NCBI GenBank assembly: GCA_964455525.1
Contig: CAYVWR010000001.1
Coordinates: forward strand, 744,001-808,000
Direction: 5' to 3'
DNA length: 64,000 nucleotides
DNA from: JAFDZV01 sp964455525
GTDB lineage: Bacteria > Bacteroidota > Ignavibacteria > OLB7
Under the pieces are notes generated by a model that had not been told where the DNA came from, did not search any database, and worked only from the letters and a program-made list of their open reading frames with translations. This document shows, one piece after another, positions 18,443 to 28,184 of the stretch. The position numbers and the translations under genes are program-made. Each line of letters starts with the position of its first letter. The first letter of the stretch is position 1.

Positions 18443-18919
18443 ATGAGAATGATGATGCTTAGGATGAATTATCTAGTGATACCGATAGTAGTGACGATGT
18501 GGATGGCCCCCTTTCTGGGGGCCTGCTCCACCAGCAGGACGGCGGCATCCGGCATGCCGCACACAAACAGTTTCATTCGGATTGGAAGCGGCGGCGGTTT
18601 CTCCGGCATCTTCTCCGGTTATCTCTTCAATGCTGACGGCAGCATCTACAAGTGGAAGATCGGCCCTGGAGAATCAAAAGAGGAGACGGAGCTGGTCTGT
18701 GCCGAGCGCGACTCGGTACGCCGCTTCTTCGATCTGCTTGACGGCATCGGTTTCCGATCCTACGACTTCGACCATCCAGGCAACATGACACGGTTTATAG
18801 AGCTGTACCAATATGACTCGCTCCACTCGGTTCACTGGGGAGATCCTGGATTCCCCTCTCCTCAACCGATCACCGAGCTTCATCAACACATGATGAGTTT
18901 TGCGCAAGCGCGGTTGTAA
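18443..18919 (+). CDS. Small lipoprotein, unknown
   Basis: 158 residues with a lipoprotein signal whose lipobox is FLGAC (Cys at residue 28 from this start, or 21 from the ATG at 18464, which gives the more usual length). The mature part begins STSRTAASG. It contains a Gly-rich strand IGSGGGFSGIFSGYLFNADGS and ends with HMMSFAQARL. Composition suggests a small periplasmic beta-rich domain such as those in Bacteroidota proteins of unknown function. No catalytic motif is visible. The next gene is a secreted metalloprotease 150 bases downstream on the same strand. Confidence 0.75.
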   Translation: MRMMMLRMNYLVIPIVVTMWMAPFLGACSTSRTAASGMPHTNSFIRIGSGGGFSGIFSGYLFNADGSIYKWKIGPGESKEETELVCAERDSVRRFFDLLDGIGFRSYDFDHPGNMTRFIELYQYDSLHSVHWGDPGFPSPQPITELHQHMMSFAQARL

Positions 18920-19070
18920 CCGCACCATACCAGCACCGGGCTGACAGCCCACGACATACCAACGACAACAAGTTGATCCGGCCCATAGACATGTCCTCCC
19001 GGCATGTCCGCCCCTCCCTTTGCCCGCGATGAACGCAACATGAACACTATCTGAGATAAGAACGGACGTT

Positions 19071-22000
19071 ATGAAGAAGTTTGCACTACTATTCGCCGTC
19101 GGCCTGCTCAGCCTCTTCTCGGCAGAGCAGAGCAACGCACAGAAACCGGCAGCAGACCCACGCCCGATGCATGGGCTGAAGCCGGATACGATCAGGACCT
19201 ATCATAGCATACAGGACTTTATCCGGCAGAGCCGTGGAACCGGGCTGGCCAATGCAGCCACTCCCATCCCTATAAGCACCCACGGACGCCAGACCGTCCA
19301 GGCAACGCTGACCGACCAGCAGGGAAAAACAGCGTCCCGTGCCTCGATCTCCCAGCCGGGAATCAGCATCAGCCGCGCTGCCAACGGCACCCTCAACTGG
19401 ATGACCGGGCCGCTTGGTCGCGCCGCATCCTTTGCCAGCCCAACCCTGCTCAGCGTGCTCTCGCACGAACAGTATGCGATCAGCACCGCAACGGGAACCG
19501 TTGCAGCATATCGCTCGGTTCTGGGCCTGAACGATCCCTCCACGGAACTCCGGCCCACCTCGGTCACGGTTGATGAGCGTGGCGCAACCCATGTGCGCCT
19601 CTCCCAGAACTACAAGGGCATTCCCGTATGGGGACGCGATCTCTATGTGCATACCAACGCCAGCGGCGATGTCTATGCCATCAATGGCACCTACGAGCCA
19701 ACACCTACCCTTGTCTCAACCACCCCGGGCATCACCGGCGAACATGCCGTGGCAACGGTGATCGCTGATCTGACGAGACGTGGTGTATGGTCTCCGGTCC
19801 CAGCCGCCACAGCCCGCACCCTTGGGATGAGCGAGCCGAAGGCATCGCTTGTGCTGTATCCGCACACCGATCGGAAGCTGTATCTGGCGCACGAAGTAAC
19901 GCTGCATGCCAGCCTTCTGGAATCATACACCTATCTGGTCGATGCATCCAGTGGCGCTGTGCTGGATCGCTTCGCACGCCATTGCAGCATCCTTGGGCAT
20001 CGTCACGATCGCCAGAAGCCGGTAACGACCATCGGACTCGAACCCGCAGCATCGGTCGCGGCGCTCCCGTCAGGAGCCGCCGGATTCCAGGGTGCAACCG
20101 GCACCGACCTAAACGGTACGGAGCGCACCATGCGTACATATCGGCATACAAGCAACGACTATTATGCGATCTGGGATCTCCCGAACTTCAATGCCGGAGC
20201 ATCGCAACTGCCGGACAATCTCTCCGGCGGGGCCGTTACCCTTTCAGCCGATCAGAACGAGATATCCAATGGCGTCGTGCTTCGTCATGTGACCTCGACC
20301 GACAACCACTGGCACGATGCCTCGGCGGTCTCGGCACATTCCAATATGAATACCGCCTACGATTACTACCGGAATACCTTCGGACGCAAGGCGATCGACG
20401 GCAACGATCGCAGGCTGCTCTCGGTAATCCATGTCACCAGCGGCGGCGAGCCGATGGACAATGCGTTCTGGAACGGCGAGCTTATGGCATATGGCGATGG
20501 TAACACGCTCTGCAAACCGCTCGCCGGATCAATGGATGTGGCCGGGCATGAGATGACCCACGGCGTGATCGAGCATACGGCGAACCTGATCTATCAGGGA
20601 GAGTCCGGCGCGCTCAACGAATCGTTTGCCGATGTCTTCGGCATCATGATGGATCGCGAGGATTTCCTGCTGGGCGAGGATATCATGCTGGCAGGCAACG
20701 GCCCGGGCATCCGTGATTTCGAGAACCCGGACAACCCGCGGCTTTTCAACCCGCAACCGGCTCATATGAACCAGTTCGAGCACCTTCCCAACGATGTGGA
20801 TAATGGCGGCGTACATGTCAACAGCGGCATCACAAACCGCGCCTGCTATCTCATCATCAAGGCCATCGGCCATGAGAAGACGGAGAAGATCTATTATCAC
20901 GCCCTGACCAATTATCTCACCCGCAACAGCCAGTTCATCGACTGCCGCCGAGCAGTGATCCAGGCGGCAAAGGATCTCTATGGCGATGGACCGGAAATGG
21001 CAGCCGCAGCGACCGCATTCGATACTGTGGGCATTACCGATGGCCAGCCCGGCAGGAAGCCGAACGACGTATCGACCCCGGAGGGAACCCCCTATGTCAC
21101 CTTCCTTGTGGAAGATGGCCGCATCGGCATTGCCGCAATAGAACGGGCAGGAGCGGGATTATTCCCCGCCGAGAACGGTGCCGTGGCCCGCATCTCGCAG
21201 ACGGCCGAGGGCGTTAATTACACGCTCCTGAGCACCCCGCGCGATGGAGCCCATATCTACTTCATCGACGAGAACGGACGGCTTGCCTTTGTCGATAACG
21301 CCACAAGCCAGGTCTGGGTATTCAACAACCTGGCAGTCCAGCAGAAGGGCGATCTCTGGAACGCCTCGGTCTCTCCTGATGAGAAATACGTGGCATTCAC
21401 CTCGGCCTATAACGATGATCGAACCATCTACATCTACGACGGCAACCAGATCGGGCGAATTGAACTGCTGCCGGAAAGCACGCAGAGTGGCGTCAAGGAC
21501 GAAACCGTACAATACGCGGATGTGATCTCCTGGTCGCCAAATATGGAACTCCCCCGCCTCGGATTCGATGCCTACCGCCAGATACGGCTCGGCGACAATA
21601 CCACGCTGAACTTCTGGAGCATGTTCGAGATCGACCTGGAGCACGAGAAGATCTACAACCTGATCCCCGGACAGAGCCTCGACATCAGCATCGGCAACAT
21701 GAGCTATAGCAAGACCGATCCCGACGTGATAGCCTTCAACACGATCGCCCCCGATGGCAGCTACGACGTGATGGTTGCCGACTATGAGGCGGGCCGGCTG
21801 ATGCCGCTGAACATGTCGGACTATACGTTCGGCGGAAATCCGGTCACCGACGCACAACGCCCGTCGTTCTCCCCGGATGGTTCCATGATCGTCGTGAGCA
21901 GCCCGGAAAACGGCGCCCTGCTGGTGATCGACGGCGAGCACGGGCTGCTGGCAGGATTCCAACTCAACAATAATCGCCCGATGTATAATCCGCACTGGTT

Positions 22001-22301
22001 TGCGCTGAAACAGCCCAGCAGTGTGGACAATGCGCCGCAGAGCACCATGGTCACCGGCGCAGCGCCAAATCCTTTTCGCTCATCGACCCGGATCAGCTTT
22101 ACGCTCACAGCGCCGGCAGAGGTGACTGTGGATGTGCTGAACACACGTGGCGACAGGGTGGCGACCCTGCTGGAAGGGCATATGGATACAGGCGAACATA
22201 CCGTGACGCTGGAATCGCAGAGCCTCCCGGCGGGAGTCTATACCGTCCGGGTACGGACCGGCACCACCCTAACCAGTGAGCGCGTGGTGCTTGTACGATA
22301 A
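19071..22301 (+). CDS. Secreted M4-family metalloprotease with beta-propeller and T9SS sorting domain
   Basis: 1076-residue exported protease. A signal peptide (MKKFALLFAVGLLSLFSAEQSNA) is followed by a propeptide with an FTP-like region to about residue 310. The thermolysin-type catalytic domain has zinc ligands in HEMTH (493-497) and Glu517 in ALNESFADVFG, plus the active-site His in GGVHVNSGITNRACYL. After about residue 670 come PD40/TolB-like propeller repeats (SPDEKYVAFTS, SFSPDGSMIVVSS). The last 80 residues (PNPFRSSTRISFTL to SERVVLVR) are a type IX secretion C-terminal sorting domain. The protein is expected outside the cell or on the outer surface, digesting protein. Thermolysins normally lack the propeller part. 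Confidence 0.93.
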   Translation: MKKFALLFAVGLLSLFSAEQSNAQKPAADPRPMHGLKPDTIRTYHSIQDFIRQSRGTGLANAATPIPISTHGRQTVQATLTDQQGKTASRASISQPGISISRAANGTLNWMTGPLGRAASFASPTLLSVLSHEQYAISTATGTVAAYRSVLGLNDPSTELRPTSVTVDERGATHVRLSQNYKGIPVWGRDLYVHTNASGDVYAINGTYEPTPTLVSTTPGITGEHAVATVIADLTRRGVWSPVPAATARTLGMSEPKASLVLYPHTDRKLYLAHEVTLHASLLESYTYLVDASSGAVLDRFARHCSILGHRHDRQKPVTTIGLEPAASVAALPSGAAGFQGATGTDLNGTERTMRTYRHTSNDYYAIWDLPNFNAGASQLPDNLSGGAVTLSADQNEISNGVVLRHVTSTDNHWHDASAVSAHSNMNTAYDYYRNTFGRKAIDGNDRRLLSVIHVTSGGEPMDNAFWNGELMAYGDGNTLCKPLAGSMDVAGHEMTHGVIEHTANLIYQGESGALNESFADVFGIMMDREDFLLGEDIMLAGNGPGIRDFENPDNPRLFNPQPAHMNQFEHLPNDVDNGGVHVNSGITNRACYLIIKAIGHEKTEKIYYHALTNYLTRNSQFIDCRRAVIQAAKDLYGDGPEMAAAATAFDTVGITDGQPGRKPNDVSTPEGTPYVTFLVEDGRIGIAAIERAGAGLFPAENGAVARISQTAEGVNYTLLSTPRDGAHIYFIDENGRLAFVDNATSQVWVFNNLAVQQKGDLWNASVSPDEKYVAFTSAYNDDRTIYIYDGNQIGRIELLPESTQSGVKDETVQYADVISWSPNMELPRLGFDAYRQIRLGDNTTLNFWSMFEIDLEHEKIYNLIPGQSLDISIGNMSYSKTDPDVIAFNTIAPDGSYDVMVADYEAGRLMPLNMSDYTFGGNPVTDAQRPSFSPDGSMIVVSSPENGALLVIDGEHGLLAGFQLNNNRPMYNPHWFALKQPSSVDNAPQSTMVTGAAPNPFRSSTRISFTLTAPAEVTVDVLNTRGDRVATLLEGHMDTGEHTVTLESQSLPAGVYTVRVRTGTTLTSERVVLVR

Positions 22302-22334
22302 CGATCGGCACACCCACCGATATGGAACGCAGAC

Positions 22335-22364
22335 GGGAAGCCCCTTGCACCCCTGGGGCTTCCC
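22335..22364 (+). terminator. Hairpin after the M4 protease gene
   Basis: Arms GGGAAGCCCC (22335-22344) and GGGGCTTCCC (22355-22364), 34 bases after the stop codon. No clear T-tract follows, so it may be a weak terminator or an mRNA 3' stabiliser. Confidence 0.5.
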
Positions 22365-22526
22365 AGGGCACAAACCTGACGGGCTTGCATGAATGAATGA
22401 TGCGATACGATGGCAGCAAGCCGCGAGGATGCCCCACTGGACGCGCAGCAGATACTGACACAACGCACAGGCCTGGAATCAGAGACCAGGAGAACAGCAA
22501 CCAACGCCCAGGATACCAGAGGAGCC

Positions 22527-22727
22527 ATGATGCAGACAGAACAGATATTCGGTGTGGATGTACAGCAGCAACAGCAGCGCCTGCGCAACGGACGCTCTGC
22601 ATCCTCGGAACCCCATCGCTCCGGCATTGCCCGGTTCGCTACACAACGGCATAGCGCCCACCAGCCTGTACCCCATGCGGCAATCGGCAGCCGGGGAGAA
22701 TTCGGGATGTTTATGATCCAGGATTGA
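22527..22727 (+). CDS. Possible small protein (66 residues)
   Basis: Starts ATGATGCAGACAGAACAG with GAGGAG just upstream at a good distance. The peptide is polar, has a Gln run (VDVQQQQQRL) and ends GEFGMFMIQD, followed by a hairpin that overlaps the 3' end. No known domain. The ribosome binding site is the only real support, so this is a weak call. Confidence 0.3.
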   Translation: MMQTEQIFGVDVQQQQQRLRNGRSASSEPHRSGIARFATQRHSAHQPVPHAAIGSRGEFGMFMIQD

Positions 22728-23118
22728 AGTCCTGGATTGCAAAGGGATATCGGAGCCTTGCCCAGGCTCCGGTAGCTCTATAATACATCATCAGGGATAT
22801 GCGTGGAACGAAGCATAAGGGGATCGGCAACCTCGCCGGTCCCCCCCTGTATCGGCAACAACCCGCCAGACAGTGCCGGAATCCCGGAAAATCCAGGACC
22901 GATACGCCCGCCTCCGAAATCCAGAGATCCGGCTGCCGTAACGAGATGAAGCAGAAGGTATTCACCCTGCCACGATACGATAGCGCAACAGTATCACGAT
23001 AACCGCAGAGATTACCCCTATGGCCTACACTTTGTCCCATCCTGGCTGGCATACCCTGGGGACATCCCCATATACCACGGAATTGTATGACAATGATCGT
23101 AACACAGGAGGAACTACG

Positions 23119-23718
23119 ATGGGCAAGTTGAATGGAAAGAAGGTGGCCGTGCTGGTGGACAAGGGATTTGAACAGGTGGAGCTTACCTCACCGGTCGATA
23201 AGCTGCGCGAAGAGGGGGCCGATGTGAAGATCGTATCACCCGCCAATGGATCGGTCAAGGGCTGGGATATGACCGATTGGGGAAAGGACTTCAACGTGGA
23301 CGTGCAGCTCGATGAAGCACGCCCGGAAAACTTCGACGCACTGCTTCTCCCCGGTGGCGTGATGAACCCGGATCATCTCCGCATGAATCCGGCAGCCGTA
23401 CGCTTTATCAAGGATATGTACGAAGCGGGCAAGCCGGTTGCCGCGATCTGCCATGGCCCGTGGACGCTGATAGAGGCAGGAGCGGTAAGAGGACGCACGA
23501 TGACAAGTTATCCATCCATCAAAACCGATCTGATGAATGCCGGAGCACACTGGGTGGATAAAGAGGTCGTGGTCGATAAGGGACTGGTCACATCACGCTC
23601 GCCGAAGGATCTGAACGCATTCAACCGAAAGATGGTCGAGGAGTTCGGCGAAGGACCCCATAACCGCGAGCGCAACGAGCCGGCAGGCATGACATCGGCC
23701 GCCGAAACATCGGCCTGA
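23119..23718 (+). CDS. DJ-1/PfpI-family protein (type 1 glutamine amidotransferase-like)
   Basis: 199 residues from the ATG at 23119, which has AGGAGG eight bases upstream; a frame extending to 23020 has no such site. The PfpI fold is clear: KKVAVLVDKGFEQVELTSPVDKLREEGADVKIVSP, then ALLLPGGVMNPDHLR with the conserved Glu partner region. The nucleophile elbow is AAICHGPWTLIEAGAVRGR with the reactive Cys in AICHGPW. Family members act as glyoxalase-III or deglycase-like stress proteins or peptidases; which of these applies is unknown. A single-gene transcript ends at the hairpin at 23763. Confidence 0.92.
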   Translation: MGKLNGKKVAVLVDKGFEQVELTSPVDKLREEGADVKIVSPANGSVKGWDMTDWGKDFNVDVQLDEARPENFDALLLPGGVMNPDHLRMNPAAVRFIKDMYEAGKPVAAICHGPWTLIEAGAVRGRTMTSYPSIKTDLMNAGAHWVDKEVVVDKGLVTSRSPKDLNAFNRKMVEEFGEGPHNRERNEPAGMTSAAETSA

Positions 23719-23762
23719 GCGATTTCAATCGCTCCTTTCGACATCATCCCTATCAAGAACAG

Positions 23763-23786
23763 GCGGGGTGCCATTGGGCACCCCGC
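23763..23786. terminator. Bidirectional terminator
   Basis: GCGGGGTGCC (23763-23772), a 3-base loop and GGGCACCCCGC (23776-23786). It lies between the convergent PfpI and lipoprotein genes and is followed by TTCGGTTTC on the plus strand. Confidence 0.75.
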
Positions 23787-23845
23787 TTCGGTTTCAGCTA
23801 TGTAGTTATGCCACACATACCGATGTAGCTAAGCCCACCTGTCGA

Positions 23846-24406
23846 TCAAGGATTCTTGTTCAGCTCGATCAACGGCTTGTCATCGTTTTTGCCCGGCTCG
23901 ACCCGCAGAAGCGGCTTGCTTGTGTCTTTCGTATTGACATCCACCGCGCCAACCGTCTTGTTGCCCACCTTGATGGTGCCTTCCAGCTCGGTCTGCTCGT
24001 TACGGATACGGCCCAGCTCGCTCTGCCACGTCTGATAATCGCTCATCATACGAGCACTGTCGTAGGCAGCCCGATTCCGTGCGGCACGGGCTGCATCACG
24101 TGCGGCACGCGCCTCGGTCCGCCTGGCCTCCATGTCGAGAAGCGCCTGACGATTGGCGGCCATACGCTGCTGCGACTGGGCATACCGAGCGGCGGCGGCG
24201 GAATCGCTGGAGGCAGGAAGCGCCTTGAAATCCTGTTCCATCCGTTCGTTTGCGGCGCGCACAGCGTTATAATCGACCCAGAACATGCTGTCGGCCGAGT
24301 CCCATGTACGATCAAGCTCTACATACTCCGCATCGTTATCGGCACAGGCCGACACGATACCTGTCATCGCCACTGCGATAAGCAGGAAACTTGTCTTACG
24401 AATCAT
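23846..24406 (-). CDS. Lipoprotein with Ala/Arg-rich coiled-coil
   Basis: 186 residues from the ATG at 24406, supported by GGAGAG ten bases upstream. The signal MIRKTSFLLIAVAMTGIVSAC has its lipobox Cys at residue 21. The mature protein is mostly one long helix with repeats of Ala-Arg (RRTEARAARDAARAARNRAA), likely a coiled coil spanning periplasm or lining the membrane. A short C-terminal beta segment follows (VGNKTVGAVDVNTKDTSKP). It looks structural rather than enzymatic. A standard terminator lies 60 bases downstream. The longer frame to 24436 only adds residues before the signal peptide. Confidence 0.8.
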   Translation of the reverse strand: MIRKTSFLLIAVAMTGIVSACADNDAEYVELDRTWDSADSMFWVDYNAVRAANERMEQDFKALPASSDSAAAARYAQSQQRMAANRQALLDMEARRTEARAARDAARAARNRAAYDSARMMSDYQTWQSELGRIRNEQTELEGTIKVGNKTVGAVDVNTKDTSKPLLRVEPGKNDDKPLIELNKNP

Positions 24407-24929
24407 AATTATGCTCTCCGTTTGTTCAATTGTCAAGAGTATCCATTGCAGCGCAATTGCATCTTCCGTGCCATACTATCCACGCCGAAGGCCTGCCATA
24501 GCCTCCCGGAAGAATATTCCGGCGACACTCCTTGCCCATTGCTGCATACCATCGTAGTTGTGGCGTATCGCACAATCTGCACTCCCTGCCATCACCGGTC
24601 CTGCCGCCCATACCATTGCGGGCAATGGCCTATGTGCCTATATCACCGGCAGGTGGCATCCCTGCCTCATTATCTATTTTATATGGCACGAATACTCTGC
24701 CGTATACCTTGCCTTTCGTAGTGCCACTGTGGCGATCTATCACACCAATGCGTAGTAAATGAGTAGGCAGGCGCCACCACGATACCTGTATTCTTCTATC
24801 GGACCCGCACAGCATGTGCATCGCAGGAGCAAACAACAATGCTCCCCGACTCATGTTATGCAACAGATACCCTGCCCAGGCACGCAGGCATGATGAACAT
24901 AGTCCACTTGCAGTATTGGAGACAGCACG
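24407..24929. other. Divergent intergenic region
   Basis: Lies between the minus-strand lipoprotein and the plus-strand MBL-fold gene, so both promoters should be here. On the minus strand TTGACA occurs about 30 bases upstream of the lipoprotein start. No gene is supported. Confidence 0.4.
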
Positions 24930-26450
24930 ATGAATATTCATTATATCGGACACGCATCCATTCGCATTGATACGGGCAACCGCTCCATCATTACCGATCC
25001 ATGGATGCATGGCCCCGCCCACTGTGACCAACGGCATATCTTTCCCAGACCGGTCGATATCAGCCAGGCCGAGGCATCGGATGTGATACTTATCTCGCAC
25101 GGGCATCAGGACCATCTGCACGGGCCAACGCTCCGCCGGATGCGAACGGACGCCCGTGTATATCATCCCTATAGCTGGCATGGAGGGACACGGAATTATC
25201 TGCGCGACATCGGTTTCAACCATATCACCGAAGCGATTACAAGCCGGAGCTATGCTCTGGACAGCAACACCAGCGTCACCTATATCGCCAACAATCTCGA
25301 TAGCATTATCGTGGTCGAGCACCGTGGCCGGGTGATCGTCAATGCCGGCAATGCCCTTCATATATATCCCATCAACGTCATCGACGCATTTGTACGGCTT
25401 ATACAAAAACGCTGGCCCCGCATTGATACGCTATTCTGCGGATTCGGTGGGACAGGTTGTTTTCCGAATATCATCCATAGTCCCAACAAGAACAACCGTG
25501 AGACGGCACGTGCACGCGAACAGCTTTTCATGCATAATTTCTGCCGTATCGTGCACGCATTATCGCCATCGGTCGCAGTGCCTTTTGCAACCGATTTTGT
25601 AGTGCTTGGCCCATCGCAGCGCTGGATCAATGCAACACGATTTCAACGAAGCGAGATCGCAGGATATTTCCGCGCATATTTTGGCGAGACGCCAAACGGC
25701 ACGGTCATTCACGACATGTATCCAGGCGATATTCTCGGCGATGGCACGCTTCTCCCGGCCTCCCCTTACCGTGCGCAGATGCTTGATGGAAATCTCGATC
25801 ATCTGATCGAGGAACAGTACGGCGCGGAGATTGAACGCGCAGAAACAACCGTTCCCATCCCCGCGCCCCAGGCCGAAAAACTCCGGCGCGAGATCCATGA
25901 GAACATCGAATGGCGCGCATCGCTGTTCAGTGAGGAGATGCTGGCTCGGCTACGATTCTCGATTCAGGTATCGGATGTAGCGGAGAAGAACTGTTACGGC
26001 ATCACCTTCGACGGACGCGAGCCGCATGTGCGGCGTAGCTGCGAGCCGGGCGCTGATGATCTGCTGACGGTGGTAACCACAAGCGATATTCTTCGCCATT
26101 GGTTCGGATCGGAGTTGGGTGGAGATGCGATCACCACGGGATATGGTGCCGATATCATGGTGCCGAACCAAACAACTATCGAGACAGGGCTTGCGATGAT
26201 CTGCATGCAACTGCTGACAAGGCATCCGGCACCCACGCGCCATATGCTCCGCAAGCCATTGCGTGCCGCCCGATTTTTATTAACCAACCCGCTTATGCGG
26301 ACCCAGGCACTGCAACAACTCTGTAATCCGAATCGGACGATTCAGGAGACGGGCGGACCAAAGGAGTGGATGCGGCGCACTGCATACGAGAGGTACAGGA
26401 TGCGCGATATCCCGCCGCCTGCCCCCGGCCTTTCAGCGGCCAACCGATAG
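24930..26450 (+). CDS. Large MBL-fold metallohydrolase
   Basis: 506 residues. The N-terminal part is a metallo-beta-lactamase fold of the UlaG/NAPE-PLD-like kind: MNIHYIGHASIRIDTGNRSIITDPWM, then the metal motif ILISHGHQDHLHG (HxHxDH) near residue 56. The C-terminal 200 residues (from about 300) are not part of the standard domain. They contain RFSIQVSDVAEKNCYGITFDG and LRHWFGSELGGDAITTGYGAD, which looks like a lipid- or sterol-binding SCP2-like tail; this is a resemblance only. The layout recalls CMP-sialate hydroxylase-like enzymes without the Rieske part. Substrate unknown. It stands alone between non-coding stretches and is followed by a strong terminator. Confidence 0.82.
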   Translation: MNIHYIGHASIRIDTGNRSIITDPWMHGPAHCDQRHIFPRPVDISQAEASDVILISHGHQDHLHGPTLRRMRTDARVYHPYSWHGGTRNYLRDIGFNHITEAITSRSYALDSNTSVTYIANNLDSIIVVEHRGRVIVNAGNALHIYPINVIDAFVRLIQKRWPRIDTLFCGFGGTGCFPNIIHSPNKNNRETARAREQLFMHNFCRIVHALSPSVAVPFATDFVVLGPSQRWINATRFQRSEIAGYFRAYFGETPNGTVIHDMYPGDILGDGTLLPASPYRAQMLDGNLDHLIEEQYGAEIERAETTVPIPAPQAEKLRREIHENIEWRASLFSEEMLARLRFSIQVSDVAEKNCYGITFDGREPHVRRSCEPGADDLLTVVTTSDILRHWFGSELGGDAITTGYGADIMVPNQTTIETGLAMICMQLLTRHPAPTRHMLRKPLRAARFLLTNPLMRTQALQQLCNPNRTIQETGGPKEWMRRTAYERYRMRDIPPPAPGLSAANR

Positions 26451-26482
26451 CCGATCGGATATGCGGCCTTATCCGATTATGA

Positions 26483-26510
26483 CGAAGGGGCACCCTGAGG
26501 TGCCCCTTCG
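26483..26510. terminator. Strong terminator hairpin
   Basis: Perfect 12-base arms CGAAGGGGCACC (26483-26494) and GGTGCCCCTTCG (26499-26510) with loop CTGA, 33 bases after the MBL-fold gene. The T-tract is short on both strands. Confidence 0.7.
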
Positions 26511-26871
26511 CATGCAGGGTGATGGCTGGGAGCCGTAGCCGGAGAACGTACGGCTCATCCGTAACCATACCCTCTGGTAGCGCGTATCAGCCTTCTTGCA
26601 GCCATCGGCATGCCGGAGAGCACCGGCGGACGCCACGGCCACAGAAGAGATAAAACGATTGATAGGAAAGACTTCCTTGGAAGGGAGATGCCGCACATAT
26701 CATGTGCATACACTCTGGGGGGAGAGGATCGAGACCAGACGATACAACGCTCGACCCGGAAGCAGCTCCGGCAGCTACACGATAGAACAAGCAGCCGGGG
26801 TGAGTGAGCCTGGCGGACACGCCGGGGTATCCGGCGCATCCGCACAATCAAGATCGTATGATGCTCTATCG
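26511..26871. other. Intergenic region, nothing recognised
   Basis: About 360 bases between convergent genes. Small frames on both strands lack ribosome binding sites and domains. Confidence 0.4.
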
Positions 26872-28122
26872 CTATGATAGAGCCGATGAACCGGCGGATG
26901 CCTCCGTGCTTCCGGTTCCACGTCCGTTCTGCCCAAGGAAATGCCCAAGCTTGGCCCGCTTCGTTTCCAGATAGCGAGCATTGACCTCGTTGGCACCAAC
27001 CTCGATCGGTACTCGCTCGACGATCCTCAGCCCATAGGCCTCCAGACCAACCACCTTCTTCGGATTGTTGGTCATCAGGCGCATCTCCTTGATGCCGAGA
27101 TCAACCAGGATCTGTGCGCCAAGGCCGTAATCGCGCAGATCGGCCTTGAAGCCCAGCGCTTCGTTCGCCTCGACCGTATCCTTCCCCTGATCCTGAAGCG
27201 CATACGCCAGAAGCTTGTTGGTAAGCCCTATGCCCCGCCCTTCCTGGCGCATATACAGCACCACGCCACGTCCTTCACGTTCCACCTGCATCATGGCAGC
27301 ATGAAGCTGCGACTGGCAATCGCAGCGCATGGAGCCGAGCGTATCACCGGTAAAACATTCGCTGTGCACCCGCACGAGCACCGGTTCCGGCGTATGGATA
27401 TCCCCCTTGACCAACGCCATATGCTCCTTGCCATCCATCACATTGTGATAAAGATGGAGCATAAAATGTCCGTAATCGGTTGGGAGATCAACCTCCACCA
27501 CCTTCTTTACCAGCTTCTCGCGCGAGACGCGATACTTGATAAGATCCTCGATGGTGACAATGGTAAGATCGAACTTTGCGGCAAGCGCTTCAAGCTGCGG
27601 CATGCGCGCCATCGTGCCATCCTCGTTCAGGATCTCGCAGAGCACGCCCGCCGGCCGCATATCGGCAAGACGCATCAGATCGACCACCGCCTCAGTATGT
27701 CCCGCACGACGAAGCACCCCTTCATCCACCGCACGCAACGGAGCGATATGCCCCGGACGGGCGAAATCCCCGGCGGAAACCGTAGGATCGGCCAGCCGGC
27801 GGATCGTGGCGGCACGATCGGAGGCGGATATACCGGTGGTGGTCCCATGACGATAATCGACCAGCACCGTAAAGGGGGTGGAATGCAGCGAGGTGTTCAC
27901 CGAAACCATCATATCAAGCTCAAGCTCGCCTGCTCTGCTTTCGGTGATAGGAACGCAGATCATGCCGCGTCCCTCCTTCAGAAAGAAGTTGACGACCTCG
28001 GGCGTGCAGGTTTCGGCTGCCGCCACAAAATCACCTTCGTTCTCCCGCCCCTCATCGTCGACAACGATAATCACCTTGCCGGCGCGAAGGTCTGCGAGCG
28101 CCTTTTCTATCGACTGGAACAT
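26872..28122 (-). CDS. ribBA: Bifunctional riboflavin enzyme RibBA
   Basis: 416 residues from the ATG at 28122 (MFQSIEKALADLRAGK), the normal RibBA start; the upstream extension is not conserved. The N-terminal half is 3,4-dihydroxy-2-butanone-4-phosphate synthase, with VVDDEGRENEGDF and RAGHTEAVVDL and the conserved acidic loop. The C-terminal half is GTP cyclohydrolase II, with a zinc site in HSECFTGDTLGSMRCDCQ and the GTP loop RQEGRGIGLTNK. Together they supply both precursors of riboflavin. It is the last gene of a minus-strand tgt-yajC-ribBA run with gaps of 94 and 62 bases. No FMN riboswitch fold is evident in front of it. Confidence 0.96.
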   Translation of the reverse strand: MFQSIEKALADLRAGKVIIVVDDEGRENEGDFVAAAETCTPEVVNFFLKEGRGMICVPITESRAGELELDMMVSVNTSLHSTPFTVLVDYRHGTTTGISASDRAATIRRLADPTVSAGDFARPGHIAPLRAVDEGVLRRAGHTEAVVDLMRLADMRPAGVLCEILNEDGTMARMPQLEALAAKFDLTIVTIEDLIKYRVSREKLVKKVVEVDLPTDYGHFMLHLYHNVMDGKEHMALVKGDIHTPEPVLVRVHSECFTGDTLGSMRCDCQSQLHAAMMQVEREGRGVVLYMRQEGRGIGLTNKLLAYALQDQGKDTVEANEALGFKADLRDYGLGAQILVDLGIKEMRLMTNNPKKVVGLEAYGLRIVERVPIEVGANEVNARYLETKRAKLGHFLGQNGRGTGSTEASAGSSALS

Positions 28123-28184
28123 TGCCGGATACCGAATAAAGATTGAAATAGTGAAGCAACACAGGCACACCCCAACCGGGGCGC

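Larger units (their letters stand above)
22302..23118. other. Intergenic region with hairpins and one doubtful small ORF
   Basis: Besides the terminator at 22335 and the small frame at 22527, there are two more inverted repeats: ATCCAGGA (22716-22723)/TCCTGGAT (22730-22737) and CGGAGCC (22751-22757)/GGCTCCG (22765-22771). No further gene is supported. Confidence 0.4.

Noticed and set aside
23768..24721. Plus-strand frame of 317 codons
   Set aside because: Overlaps the lipoprotein gene antisense, and the rest lies in non-coding sequence without domain.
26941..28146. Plus-strand frame of 401 codons
   Set aside because: Exact antisense of ribBA, whose minus-strand product has all motifs.
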